NCBI GenBank assembly: GCA_965200375.1
Contig: OZ241353.1
Span: 2,046,001 to 2,110,000, forward strand
Length of the DNA: 64,000 bases
Direction: 5' to 3'
DNA from: VXYL01 sp965200375
GTDB taxonomy: Bacteria; Pseudomonadota; Gammaproteobacteria; Pseudomonadales; Azotimanducaceae
This document shows positions 1 to 8,158 of the stretch, in pieces. The position numbers and the translations under genes were made by a program. The first letter of the stretch is position 1. The number at the start of each line of letters is the position of its first letter. The notes below the pieces were generated by a model. It worked only from the letters and a program-made list of their open reading frames with translations, had not been told where the DNA came from and made no database searches.

Positions 1-710
1 TGGCTGACCGCGCGCTGCCCTCGGTAGGCGTCCACCCTATTGGCCTGCAATTCCGAAAGGGAAGACAGGAACGCGCCGAGGCGCCGTTCATCCCACCACT
101 CGAGATCGTCTTCGACGACGTCGCCAAGGCGAAGGCCGGGGCGCGGGCCGGGAGGCGGGGGCAACATGGGCGGGCCTTCGACATCGCGGAAGCCAAGCAG
201 AAACACGCGCAGGCGGCTTTGGGGAACGAAGGCCGCCGCATCGACGCAGATGTGCGTCGTGCAGTAGCCGGATCGCCCGAGCTGCGCCACCAATTCCGCG
301 TAGTCCCGGCCGGCGTTGACGGAAAGGAAGCCGGGCACGTTTTCCAGGATCACAACCGCCGGCGGTTCGTCCATCTCGTCCAGCAAGCGGCAGAACTCGT
401 ACACGGCGCCCGAACGGGTGCCCTGCAAGCCAGCCCGATAGCCGGCCAGCGACACATCCACGCATGGGAAGGAAGCGGTGGCAAGGTCGACATTGGGCAC
501 GTCGCGCCCACGGAGATCGTGGATGTCGCAGACCCGCAGCTCGCCATCTCCCCAATTCTCCCTGTAGAGCGATGCCTTGTGCTTGTCGATGTCGTTGGCG
601 AACACCGTGTCGATGCCGCAGCGATCCAACGCCGCGCGCATGAGACCCATGCCGGCAAAGAACTCGGCGGCAACCAAGCCAACGCCCCTCGCGTTGCAGG
701 GTTGGCCCAC
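1..710 (-). CDS. DNA cytosine-5 methyltransferase, C-terminus cut by window edge
   Basis: The minus-strand frame from a GTG at 710 is open to the window edge (about 236 codons). It shows C5-methyltransferase motifs in order: motif I FFAGMG (SAM binding), motif IV SFPCVDVSLAG with the catalytic Pro-Cys, motif VI ENVPGF, and motif VIII QSRLRVFLLG. The target-recognition region and motifs IX-X lie outside the window. The GTG start shares one base with the TAG stop of the upstream peptidase gene, so translation may be coupled. No restriction endonuclease is visible on this side, so it could be solitary (Dcm-like) or half of a type II system continuing leftward. The family call is secure; the specificity is unknown. 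Confidence 0.9.
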   Translation of the reverse strand, partial: MGQPCNARGVGLVAAEFFAGMGLMRAALDRCGIDTVFANDIDKHKASLYRENWGDGELRVCDIHDLRGRDVPNVDLATASFPCVDVSLAGYRAGLQGTRSGAVYEFCRLLDEMDEPPAVVILENVPGFLSVNAGRDYAELVAQLGRSGYCTTHICVDAAAFVPQSRLRVFLLGFRDVEGPPMLPPPPGPRPGLRLGDVVEDDLEWWDERRLGAFLSSLSELQANRVDAYRGQRAVS

Positions 711-2635
711 TAGCCGTCGTCCGCACGGCCGAGCAGGTGCTCTTCGAGGAACATGGCGGTAGCCGCCGCCAGATAGTCGCGATTGTCCTTCTTGCGGAAG
801 CCGTGGCCTTCGTTGCGGGCAAGGACGTACCAGACGGGCACGTCCCGGCCGCGCAGGGCGGCAACGAGCTGTTCGGATTCGCTGGCCGGCACGCGGGGAT
901 CGTTCAGGCCCTGGGAGACGAGCAGCGGGGTGGCGATTTCGCCAGCCCGGTTGAGGGGCGAGATGGATTCCAGGAACGCCCGCATCTCGGGATCCCGTTC
1001 GTCGCCGTATTCCACGCGCCGCAGATCCTGGCGGTAGGGCTGGGTGTTGGTGAGGAACGTCACGAAGTTGCTGATGCCGACGCGCTCCACGCCGGCCCGC
1101 AGCCGGTCGCCGAAGCGGACCAGCGAAGCCAGCACCATGTAGCCGCCGTAGGAGCCGCCCATCACCGCCACGCGCTCGGCGTCCAGGTTCGGCTGCTCCC
1201 CGATCCAGTCCAGGAGGGCGCCGATGTCGCGCACCGAATCTTCGCGGCGGCGGCCGTTGTCCAGCTTCAGATAGCTCTTGCCGTAGCCCGCCGAGCCGCG
1301 CACGTTGGGGTAGATCACCGCGGCGCCGAGTTCGTTCAAGTAGAACTGGGTGCTGGGCGAGAAGCCCGGCCGCGCCTGGCCTTCGGGGCCGCCGTGGATG
1401 TTGACGATCACCGGATGCGGCCCGGCGCCCGGCGGCGCGTACACGAAGGCCGGAATGTCGCGCCCGTCGAAGGTGGGGTAGCGGACAAGCCGCGGCGTCG
1501 CCAGCTCGCCGAGCGCCATGCCGCCGGTCTCGCTGCGCGTCCAGCGCACGAGCTGGCCGTCGCGGAAGTCGATGCTGAACGCATCGGCCGCCGTGGCGGC
1601 GCTGCTCATCGTGAACCCCAGGCGGCTGCTATCCGGGTGGAAGCGGAGGCCGGAGACGATGCCGACTGGCAACTCGGGGAGCGGCAGGGGCGTCTGCTCC
1701 GGCAGCGCCAACGCCGCCAGGCGGCTGATGCCGTCCGCGTTCACCACGTAGGCCAGGCGGCGGGCGTCCCGGGAGATGGCGAAGGTCTCCACGTTCCAAG
1801 GGATGTCCGCGGTGAGCGCGCGCACCGCGCCGCTGGCGCGGTCCAGGCGGTGCAGGCGCATGAACTCGGCGTCCATGTCCGAGGTGAAGTAGATGCTGCC
1901 GCCGTCGCCGTAGGCGGCCTGCCCGAAGGCGGCGGTGACGTCCGGGAGCAGCCGCTCGCGCTGGCCGCTTGCGAGATCGATCTCGTAGAGCAGCGATTCG
2001 TTGATGGAGACGTAGCGCGAGATCAAGAGGCGCTGCTCGTCGTCCGCCCAGTCCTCGATGGTCCAGCCGACGCCCTCGCCGGCCTGCACCACGCGGGTTT
2101 CGCCAGCGGGGCTTTGGATGTGCAGATCCCAATCCACGCCGTTGCCGGCGGTGGTGGCGTAGCCGAGCCAGCGTCCGCTCGGCGACCAGGAAACGCCCAG
2201 GTAGCGGGACTTGCCGTCGCTCAGCCGCCGCACGTCGCCGCCTTCGAGGTTCCGCCAGAACAGCTGGTAGAACTCGGAACCGCCGCTGTCCTTGAGGTAG
2301 GCGAAGCCGCCCGTCGCCGGCTTCGGATGCACCGTGGCCCCGGCCACCGGCTCGGCGAAGAAGGTGAGCTGGCGGCGCATCCCCAGCGGCGCGTCCACCC
2401 GGTGCAGCTGCGCCGTGTTGCCGAACCGCGTGCCGACCAGCACGCCGTCGCCGATCCAGCCGTGGAGGCGCGCCGAGCGGCTGTTCTGGTACCGCGCCAG
2501 CCGTTCCCGGATCGCCGGCGTCACCGCTGGCACGCCCTGCACGACCAGGTGTTCGGAGATGCGCGTCTCCTGCGCCGATGCCGCGGCGCTGCCTGCGAGC
2601 ACGGCCCAGGCACCCAAGTGGGCAAACGTTCTCAT
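710..2635 (-). CDS. S9 family prolyl oligopeptidase-type peptidase, secreted
   Basis: A 641-residue serine peptidase. It begins with a signal peptide (MRTFAHLG, then an Ala-rich core ending ASAQE), so it should act in the periplasm. A beta-propeller of WD40/PD40-like repeats follows over about residues 60-380, then an alpha/beta-hydrolase domain. The triad is visible: Ser in GGSYGGYM near residue 495, Asp in LNDPRVP near 578, His in NEGHGF near 609. The ATG at 2635 overlaps the folA stop (ATGA). Upstream codons in the same open frame are a shadow of folA. It probably cleaves peptides or acyl-peptides. Its place behind lgt-folA looks like operon capture rather than a pathway link. Confidence 0.92.
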   Translation of the reverse strand: MRTFAHLGAWAVLAGSAAASAQETRISEHLVVQGVPAVTPAIRERLARYQNSRSARLHGWIGDGVLVGTRFGNTAQLHRVDAPLGMRRQLTFFAEPVAGATVHPKPATGGFAYLKDSGGSEFYQLFWRNLEGGDVRRLSDGKSRYLGVSWSPSGRWLGYATTAGNGVDWDLHIQSPAGETRVVQAGEGVGWTIEDWADDEQRLLISRYVSINESLLYEIDLASGQRERLLPDVTAAFGQAAYGDGGSIYFTSDMDAEFMRLHRLDRASGAVRALTADIPWNVETFAISRDARRLAYVVNADGISRLAALALPEQTPLPLPELPVGIVSGLRFHPDSSRLGFTMSSAATAADAFSIDFRDGQLVRWTRSETGGMALGELATPRLVRYPTFDGRDIPAFVYAPPGAGPHPVIVNIHGGPEGQARPGFSPSTQFYLNELGAAVIYPNVRGSAGYGKSYLKLDNGRRREDSVRDIGALLDWIGEQPNLDAERVAVMGGSYGGYMVLASLVRFGDRLRAGVERVGISNFVTFLTNTQPYRQDLRRVEYGDERDPEMRAFLESISPLNRAGEIATPLLVSQGLNDPRVPASESEQLVAALRGRDVPVWYVLARNEGHGFRKKDNRDYLAAATAMFLEEHLLGRADDG

Positions 2636-3126
2636 CGGCGCTCCAGCACTTGCGTCTCGAAGGCGTAGGGGTGGTTCGCGTCCGCCGCATGGCGGCAGCG
2701 CCGCAGCACGCGCCAGGCATCGAAGTCGCAGGGCGGAAAGTAGGTGTCCCCCGGCAGCTCCGCGTCGATGAACGTGGCGTACAGTCGATCCGCCCGGGGC
2801 AGGGCGAGCGCGAAGGGCTCGGTGCCGCCGGTGACGAACACTTCGTCCGCCGGATCCTTCGCCGCCACTGCCAAGGCGGCGTCCAGGTCCGCCGCCACCG
2901 TCACCCCCTCTGCGACGAAGGCGCCCCGGGAGAGCACCACGTTGAGGCGGCCGGGCATGGGCCGATTGACGGACTGGTAGGTCCTGCGGCCCATGATCAC
3001 CGGCTTGCCGGCAGTGGTGCGGCGAAAGTAGGCGAGTTCGTCCGGCAGATCCCACGCCAGCCAGCCGTCCTTGCCGATCACGCGGTTGCTCGTCATCGCG
3101 AAGATGAGCGACAGGCGCTGCTTCAA
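2632..3126 (-). CDS. folA: Dihydrofolate reductase
   Basis: Reduces dihydrofolate to tetrahydrofolate with NADPH. The 164-residue product is close to the usual 159. Family landmarks are IFAMTSNRVIGKDG at the N-terminus, the acidic substrate residue in DLPDELAYFRRT, the NADPH-binding KPVIMGRRTYQS, and VTGG before the C-terminal strand. I chose the TTG at 3126 because it overlaps the lgt stop (TTGA) and restores the conserved LSLIFAM strand, which the internal ATG would cut off. In many proteobacteria thyA sits between lgt and folA; here it is missing. The product probably feeds folate metabolism in the cytoplasm. Confidence 0.95.
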   Translation of the reverse strand: MKQRLSLIFAMTSNRVIGKDGWLAWDLPDELAYFRRTTAGKPVIMGRRTYQSVNRPMPGRLNVVLSRGAFVAEGVTVAADLDAALAVAAKDPADEVFVTGGTEPFALALPRADRLYATFIDAELPGDTYFPPCDFDAWRVLRRCRHAADANHPYAFETQVLERR

Positions 3127-3977
3127 CGCTGCTCCCCGCCCGTTGCGGTGCGGGCATTGAACAGGAGATAGAGGCCCAACGCCACCATCGGCAGGGACAG
3201 CAGCTGCCCCGTCGTCAGCCACTCGAAGGCGACGAAGCCACGGTCGGCATCCGGCTGGCGAAAAAGCTCGGTAGCGAGCCGCAGGCACCCGTAGCCGAGC
3301 AGGAACATGCCGGAGACCCGGCCGACGGCGCGGGGCCTGGCGGCGTACAGCCACACCAGCGCGAACAGCGCAACGCCCTCGGCGCCGGCCTGGTAGAGGC
3401 TGGAGACATGGCGCGCCGCGGCCTCGTACTCGCCGAAGCAGGCGAGATTGAGATCCCGCACGCTGGCGCAGGGGAAATGCACCCCGAGGGGGGACTCCGT
3501 CACCCGGCCCGGCAGTTCCGCATTGATGAAGTTGCCGAGCCGCCCCAGGCCGAGGCCGATCGGGGCCAGCGGCGCCACCTGGTCCGTCGCCGCAAGCAGA
3601 TCCCGCGGGCCGGGCAGCCGCGTGCCGCCGGAGCGCTTCCGCGTGTGCAGCCACACCGCGGCAACGACGCCCAGCAAGCCGCCGTGGAAGGACATGCCCC
3701 CCTCCCAGATTCGCAGCAGCCACAGGGGATCGCGCAGCAGCTGTTCGAAACCGTAGAACAGCGCGAAGCCGACCCGCCCGCCAACGACCACGCCCACCAC
3801 GCCGTAGAACAGGATGTCGGCATACTCGGCCGGGGTCCAAGGCGACAGCCGACGCCGCGAACGCCAGGTGCCGAGGAGATAGAAGGCCGCGAAGCCGAGC
3901 AGGTACATCACCCCGTACCACCGCAGCGACAGCGGCCCGAGCGCGACGATAACGCCGTCGATGGCGGGATAGGTCAT
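3123..3977 (-). CDS. lgt: Prolipoprotein diacylglyceryl transferase
   Basis: An inner-membrane enzyme that transfers diacylglycerol from phosphatidylglycerol to the lipobox cysteine of prolipoproteins. The 284-residue product has about seven hydrophobic segments. It carries the family signatures SLRWYGVMYLLGF at the N-terminus, HGGLLGV in the middle, and GRLGNFINAELPGR, which holds the conserved Arg/Asn/Glu lipid-binding residues. It is the first gene of a minus-strand operon (lgt, folA, S9 peptidase, C5 methyltransferase) in which every junction overlaps. Its promoter should lie in 3978-4238, where I saw no confident sites. Confidence 0.95.
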   Translation of the reverse strand: MTYPAIDGVIVALGPLSLRWYGVMYLLGFAAFYLLGTWRSRRRLSPWTPAEYADILFYGVVGVVVGGRVGFALFYGFEQLLRDPLWLLRIWEGGMSFHGGLLGVVAAVWLHTRKRSGGTRLPGPRDLLAATDQVAPLAPIGLGLGRLGNFINAELPGRVTESPLGVHFPCASVRDLNLACFGEYEAAARHVSSLYQAGAEGVALFALVWLYAARPRAVGRVSGMFLLGYGCLRLATELFRQPDADRGFVAFEWLTTGQLLSLPMVALGLYLLFNARTATGGEQR

Positions 3978-4238
3978 GGCGGCACTCTGGCGGGTCCGCC
4001 GCGTAGCTTACGCGACCCCGTTTGGCCGGGCGTGTCGCGGCTGCTCCCACCCCAGCGCCGGCCGCATCTTCCGCGCCGGACCGCCTCCGCATCCGGCGCG
4101 GTCACTGCGACCGCTCCCCTTCTCTGTCCGCGTCGCCGACGCGGCGGATGGTGCGCGTGCTAAGGTCCACGTCGACAAGGCTGCTTGTGCGGGTTGGCGC
4201 AGCGATGGCGACCACCAACGTCTCTATGGGAGCGATGG
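3978..4238. other. Intergenic region between divergent lgt and toxin gene
   Basis: About 260 bp separating lgt (minus) from the HigB-like toxin gene (plus). Open frames here are short and have no recognisable product. It must carry the promoters for both transcription units, but I could not assign -35/-10 boxes with confidence. Confidence 0.4.
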
Positions 4239-4601
4239 ATGACAGACACCGCCAAGCGCGTGCGAGCGGCGTTCTTCCGTACGCGAGAAGGCGCGGAGCC
4301 GGTTCGGGAATGGCTACGGTCGATGCCAAAGGAAGATCGACGACAGATCGGCGTGGACATCAAGACGGTGGAGTATGGCTGGCCGACAGGCATGCCAACC
4401 TGTCGGTCCTTGGGCGAAGGACTGTGGGAAGTGCGCACGAAGCTGCGCGACAGAGAGATTCGCGTCATCTTCTTTTTCGAGGGAGCAAGCATGATCCTGA
4501 CGCACGGCTTCGTGAAGAAGGAACGCCGGACGCCGCTGGCAGAGCTGCAGTTGGCGCGTGATCGCAAGCGACGGTGGGAAGGGACCTCGCATGACAAGTA
4601 G
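4239..4601 (+). CDS. HigB-like (Gp49/DUF891) toxin of a type II toxin-antitoxin module
   Basis: A 120-residue RelE/HigB-superfamily protein of the phage-derived Gp49-like type. In this family the toxin is an mRNA interferase acting at the ribosome. The diagnostic stretches are RSLGEGLWEVRTKLRDREIR, VIFFF, and LTHGFVKKERRTP, followed by a basic C-terminal helix. I chose ATG 4239 because it begins the typical family N-terminus (MTDTAKR). The longer open frame upstream has no family similarity. The stop overlaps the next start by 11 nt, the normal HigB-HigA coupling. The partner gene is not a normal antitoxin (next entry), so the regulation of this toxin is in question. Confidence 0.85.
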   Translation: MTDTAKRVRAAFFRTREGAEPVREWLRSMPKEDRRQIGVDIKTVEYGWPTGMPTCRSLGEGLWEVRTKLRDREIRVIFFFEGASMILTHGFVKKERRTPLAELQLARDRKRRWEGTSHDK

Positions 4602-5877
4602 CATCGAAAACCCACACTTGGGTACGAGCCTTGACGACTTCCTCGCCGAGGACGGCCTGCTCGAGAGCGTCAATCGCGCTGCTTCGCGTGTGTCTGCTTG
4701 GCGGAAGGGTGAATTCGGCAGGTCACTCTGGCAGGTCGCCCAGTCCGGGTACGACGTCTTTGTATCCCAAGACGGGCCGTTGGTGCATGTCACTGACGAA
4801 AACACTGATGCGCTAGGCGTTAATGCAACGGCGTGGGATAGCGACGCTTCCATCGTGCTTGGGAGAATCTACCTAAATTTCGAGCCGCGGCAAGCCTCGG
4901 ACCTCTATGTCGTCTACAGCGCCGCTTCGACGCCCGACCAACGGCCGCAAGAGCTATGCGTCCAGCGTCAAGTTGGCGCCGGCGGGGATACCGTGTATGT
5001 GAACGGATTCGGCTATCTTTTCAGCAGGTCGTATGAGGCTGGCCACGTTATTCGCCTAGGGGGAGTAGGCAGTGTATATCGATTTGGAGACGGCCATGCC
5101 ATCCGCTACGACGGCACGGGACAACTGCAAGGCGGCGAGTGCTACGACCTCATCCGGCACCATCTTGGCCGTATCGCCCACATTGCTCAAGTGAGCCCAG
5201 ATGCGCCATCGTTTGATCCTGGCCACGGAGATGTTAAGCGTGGAAAAGATGGACATAGCGGAATCGCCCTTCGTGCCGGCGACGGACCTGGGACAGTACA
5301 TGGCGAAGACTGCCGAGATGACCGCCCTAAGCCTAACCAGCGACGAAAACTGCCTGATGCCCATTACTACCCTTGGCCGTCCGACAAGAAGGACAGGGAA
5401 GACAGGGAACTGGAGTACTTTTTCCGCTCTTGGATCGCATCGGATTCTTCCCTAAGCGACGGCGACCTAGTCTGCGTTGGTCGTGGCGAGAGACCAGATC
5501 GCATTGTCCGAAACCGGAAAACGGGAAGGGAGTATGGCGTAGAACTGACGTCCGTCTACCTTGACGACAAGTCGGTGATTGACCACCACCGGCTGCTGAC
5601 GTCGCGGATGGAGCCGGAGCATTTGCTCCATCCGAAGGATGTCGATGACTATCTTCTCTGCATCGCCAAGAAGGTCCGAGAGAAAATCGGTAAAGCTAAG
5701 AGCTACGACAAACAGCGCGACCTCGTCCTAGCCGTCTACTTGAACGAGCGGGTACTATATCAGGACTTCAGGGATGAGCTCCGAGACTTCATGCGTCGGG
5801 ATCCAGCATTTTGCGATATTACCCCTTTCGTGCGCATTGTATTTACCGGCATAGGCCACGGTGTCGCACACCCGTAG
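4591..5877 (+). CDS. Chimeric protein: HigA-like antitoxin N-terminus joined to a nuclease-like domain
   Basis: A 428-residue open frame. Residues 1-32 (MTSSIENPHLGTS, DDFLAEDGLLESV, SAW) match the start of Xre-type HigA antitoxins partnered with Gp49-like toxins. The helix-turn-helix that should follow is absent from every frame. The middle (about 35-220) is unrecognised. The C-terminal part has SDGDLVCVGRGERPDRIV and, after a linker, GREYGVELTS. This pattern resembles PD-(D/E)xK-like nuclease cores (PD followed by G-hydrophobic-E-hydrophobic-T). A good Shine-Dalgarno (GGAAGGGA) precedes ATG 4591. GC content is visibly lower than in neighbours, suggesting transfer. The fusion is seen in the sequence; the nuclease role is inferred. 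Confidence 0.6.
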   Translation: MTSSIENPHLGTSLDDFLAEDGLLESVNRAASRVSAWRKGEFGRSLWQVAQSGYDVFVSQDGPLVHVTDENTDALGVNATAWDSDASIVLGRIYLNFEPRQASDLYVVYSAASTPDQRPQELCVQRQVGAGGDTVYVNGFGYLFSRSYEAGHVIRLGGVGSVYRFGDGHAIRYDGTGQLQGGECYDLIRHHLGRIAHIAQVSPDAPSFDPGHGDVKRGKDGHSGIALRAGDGPGTVHGEDCRDDRPKPNQRRKLPDAHYYPWPSDKKDREDRELEYFFRSWIASDSSLSDGDLVCVGRGERPDRIVRNRKTGREYGVELTSVYLDDKSVIDHHRLLTSRMEPEHLLHPKDVDDYLLCIAKKVREKIGKAKSYDKQRDLVLAVYLNERVLYQDFRDELRDFMRRDPAFCDITPFVRIVFTGIGHGVAHP

Positions 5878-5911
5878 CGGTTGCAGCTTAGACGCCATTG
5901 CGCCTCGAGGC

Positions 5912-6166
5912 TCAATCCTGCTCGGCTAGCTCGATTGCTTCCCCGGCAGCGGGTGCGCTACCGACAGCTTGGGTTTGCCCGCCGCCATCAGGACGCCTCG
6001 CGCTCTGGCTGCCGCGGTTTTCACGCTGCAGGATGCGGCCCATCTTTGCCATCACCCCCCGTGCGCCCGTGCTGCGCAGCAGTTCCCGTTCGTTCACATA
6101 GAGGCCGCCGCGCGGGGTGACATGCACCTTCACGACATCGTGGTCGGGCTGGTTGCGTCTGCTCAC
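5912..6166 (-). CDS. Small hypothetical protein
   Basis: An 84-residue frame on the minus strand, basic at the N-terminus (MSRRNQPDHDVVKVHV) and ending in a low-complexity, probably disordered tail. The segment RGGLYVNERELLRSTGARG looks like a genuine folded stretch. I do not recognise the family. It lies between the chimeric antitoxin gene and the TANGO2 gene, convergent with the former. It may be a remnant of the same accessory insertion. It is moderately likely to be real because the competing frames on the plus strand look like arginine/proline shadows. Confidence 0.45.
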   Translation of the reverse strand: MSRRNQPDHDVVKVHVTPRGGLYVNERELLRSTGARGVMAKMGRILQRENRGSQSARRPDGGGQTQAVGSAPAAGEAIELAEQD

Positions 6167-6471
6167 ATGCCTCCTTCAATTGGCGATTTGGGTAGCCACG
6201 GCAATCCCAAGGCCGACTTGGGGATCAATCTACCACACGCCGCAATCGGCCCGCTCGCGCTGTATGCGTTGGTCCCAGACTCAGCCGCACACACGTCGCC
6301 CCGGACGCAGCCGCCCGGTCACCCACAGGCCGCCCGCGAATACCTCGTGCGGCCACCCGGTTCCCCGCGTAACAGCTTCGCCGCATGCCCGTTGTGGAAG
6401 GCGATTGCTACACTGGCGCAGTTCGGCCCGGCTCCGGGTTCGCCCGTGGCGTCCGTGCGGAGAGCCGCTTC
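6167..6471. other. Intergenic region without a recognised gene
   Basis: About 300 bp upstream of the TANGO2 gene. All frames here read as shadow-like translations. It presumably holds divergent promoters for the small minus-strand gene and the TANGO2-SDR pair. I saw no clear promoter boxes, terminator hairpin or repeat. Confidence 0.4.
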
Positions 6472-7344
6472 GTGTGCCTGATTCTCCTTGCCTATCGGCT
6501 GCATCCGCAGCGGCCTCTGGTGGTGGCCGCCAACCGCGACGAATTCCACGCTCGGCCGGCGCGGCCGGCGCATTGGCGGGCAGAGGGAGCTGCCGGGCGG
6601 CGCGTCTTCGGCGGCCGGGATCTGATGGCCAAGGGCACCTGGCTGGCGGTGGCGGAGAACGGCCGGCTGGCGGCGGTGACCAACTGGACGGCGGACCGGA
6701 ACGCGCCGGCGGCGCCGCGGTCCCGGGGCGAGCTGCCGCATCGCTTCCTCGTGGGCGACATGGCCGGCGCCGACTTCGCCGCGGCGATCTGCGGCCGGCT
6801 CTACGCCGGCTTCAACTTCCTCGCCTACGACAGCGAGAATCTCGTCTACGCCTCGAACCGCACCGGCGAAGTGCGGGCGCTCGAACCCGGCGTCTACGGC
6901 CTCACCAATACGCGCCTCGGGCCCGGCATGCGCCCGGACGGCAGCCGTCACGCCGCCGTGGAGGGCCGCCTGCCAGCCTACGAGGAGTGGCCGAAGGCAG
7001 TGTTCGGCGCTGCGGCGCTGCGGAAGATCGCCGCCGAAGCAAGCACCGAGGACCTAGTAGCCCTGCTGGCCCGTTCGCTGCTGCCGTTGGAGACGCCGGG
7101 GGATCGGGAGCAGGCGCCGGAGCGCAGCTACTCGCCGTGCTTCATCCGCGGCGCGGAGTACGGCACCCGGGCCAGCACCGCCGTCGTCTACGGTCCGCAG
7201 TCGATAGACTTTCTGGAACAGCAGTACGGGCCTCTGGGGCGCCCCGGCAGACGCACCGCAACCGCCATCCCGCTTGCGCTCGCGGGCTCTGATAGACCCA
7301 ACCCGGCCCGAGGGACCCAAGCAACCCAAGGAGAAACCCCATGA
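6472..7344 (+). CDS. NRDE/TANGO2 family protein
   Basis: A 290-residue protein with the family N-terminus MCLILLAYRLHP and the name-giving NRDE motif (AANRDEFHARP). GTG 6472 is chosen because it puts the conserved Cys at position 2, which in this NTN-hydrolase-like family may be a nucleophile after Met removal. The longer upstream frame would bury it. GGRDLMAKGTW and LTNTRLG are further family marks. TANGO2 homologues have been linked to haem and lipid handling in eukaryotes; the bacterial role is not settled. The stop overlaps the next gene's ATG by 4 nt, so the two are probably co-translated. Confidence 0.88.
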   Translation: MCLILLAYRLHPQRPLVVAANRDEFHARPARPAHWRAEGAAGRRVFGGRDLMAKGTWLAVAENGRLAAVTNWTADRNAPAAPRSRGELPHRFLVGDMAGADFAAAICGRLYAGFNFLAYDSENLVYASNRTGEVRALEPGVYGLTNTRLGPGMRPDGSRHAAVEGRLPAYEEWPKAVFGAAALRKIAAEASTEDLVALLARSLLPLETPGDREQAPERSYSPCFIRGAEYGTRASTAVVYGPQSIDFLEQQYGPLGRPGRRTATAIPLALAGSDRPNPARGTQATQGETP

Positions 7345-8123
7345 ATCTTGATCTGAGCGGCAGAACGGCCCTCGTCACCGGCGCCAGCCTCGGCCTCGGC
7401 AAGGCTATGGCCACCGCCTTCCACGCCGCCGGCGCCAACGTCGCCCTGCTGGCGCGGCGCGAGGACGTGCTCGAGGCGGCCCAGGCCGAGATCGCCGGCA
7501 GCGCCGGTGGCAAGGTCGCCGCCTACCCATGCGACGTCACGGCGCCGGCGGACATCGAGCGGGCCGTCGCCAGCGCCAGCGCCGAGCTGGGCCCGGTGGA
7601 CATCCTCGTCAACAACGCCGGGCAGTCCCAAACCGGCCGCTTCGAGGACTTGACGGACGAAGTGTGGCGCTACGACCTGGACCTCAAGCTGTTCGCCGCC
7701 ATCCGCTTCGCCCGGCTGGTGTTTCCCGGCATGAAGGAGCGGCGCTGGGGCCGCATCCTCAACCTGCTCAACACCGCGGCCAAGGCGCCGCCGCCCGGCT
7801 CCGCCCCCACCTCCGTCTCCCGCGCCGCCGGCATGGCGCTCACCAAGGTGCTGGCCGGCGAAGGCGCGCCGCACAACGTGCTGGTGAACGCGCTCCTGAT
7901 CGGCAGCATCAAGTCGGATCAGATCCGCCGCGCCTACGAGCGTTCGGACCGCAGCGCCAGTTTCGAGGACTTCGTCGCCGCGGCGGGCAAGACGCTGCCC
8001 ATGGGGCGCATGGGCGAAGCCGAGGAGTGCGCCAACGTGGCGCTGTTCCTGGCTTCGGAGAGTGCTTCCTACGTCAGCGGCTGCGCCATCAACATGGACG
8101 GCGGGCTGTCGCGGGTGGTCTGA
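7341..8123 (+). CDS. SDR-fold protein with altered catalytic Tyr/Lys
   Basis: A 260-residue short-chain dehydrogenase/reductase. The cofactor-binding TGASLGLG and the structural NNAG motif are intact, and INMDGG closes the fold as usual. At the catalytic site the expected YxxxK is replaced: SAPTSVSRAAG places Thr where Tyr and Arg where Lys normally sit. LNLLNTAA replaces the Ser-containing strand. Classical proton relay looks impossible, so it may be a non-reductase SDR or use different chemistry. A strong ribosome site (AAGGAG) lies 8 nt before ATG 7341. It overlaps TANGO2 by 4 nt, indicating one operon. Confidence 0.85.
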   Translation: MNLDLSGRTALVTGASLGLGKAMATAFHAAGANVALLARREDVLEAAQAEIAGSAGGKVAAYPCDVTAPADIERAVASASAELGPVDILVNNAGQSQTGRFEDLTDEVWRYDLDLKLFAAIRFARLVFPGMKERRWGRILNLLNTAAKAPPPGSAPTSVSRAAGMALTKVLAGEGAPHNVLVNALLIGSIKSDQIRRAYERSDRSASFEDFVAAAGKTLPMGRMGEAEECANVALFLASESASYVSGCAINMDGGLSRVV

Positions 8124-8158
8124 CTCCCCGATCGCCACGCGGGGCGGCCGGGCGAGCG

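Noticed and set aside
737..2668. 643-codon plus-strand frame opposite the S9 peptidase
   Set aside because: It is antisense to a clear peptidase with catalytic triad, and the translation is Ala/Arg/His-rich with no motif.
5201..5455. Separate 84-codon gene inside the chimeric antitoxin gene
   Set aside because: The translation looks fairly natural, but it has no ribosome site or recognised motif and lies wholly within the longer frame, which continues into a better-supported domain. A compensated frameshift there cannot be fully excluded.
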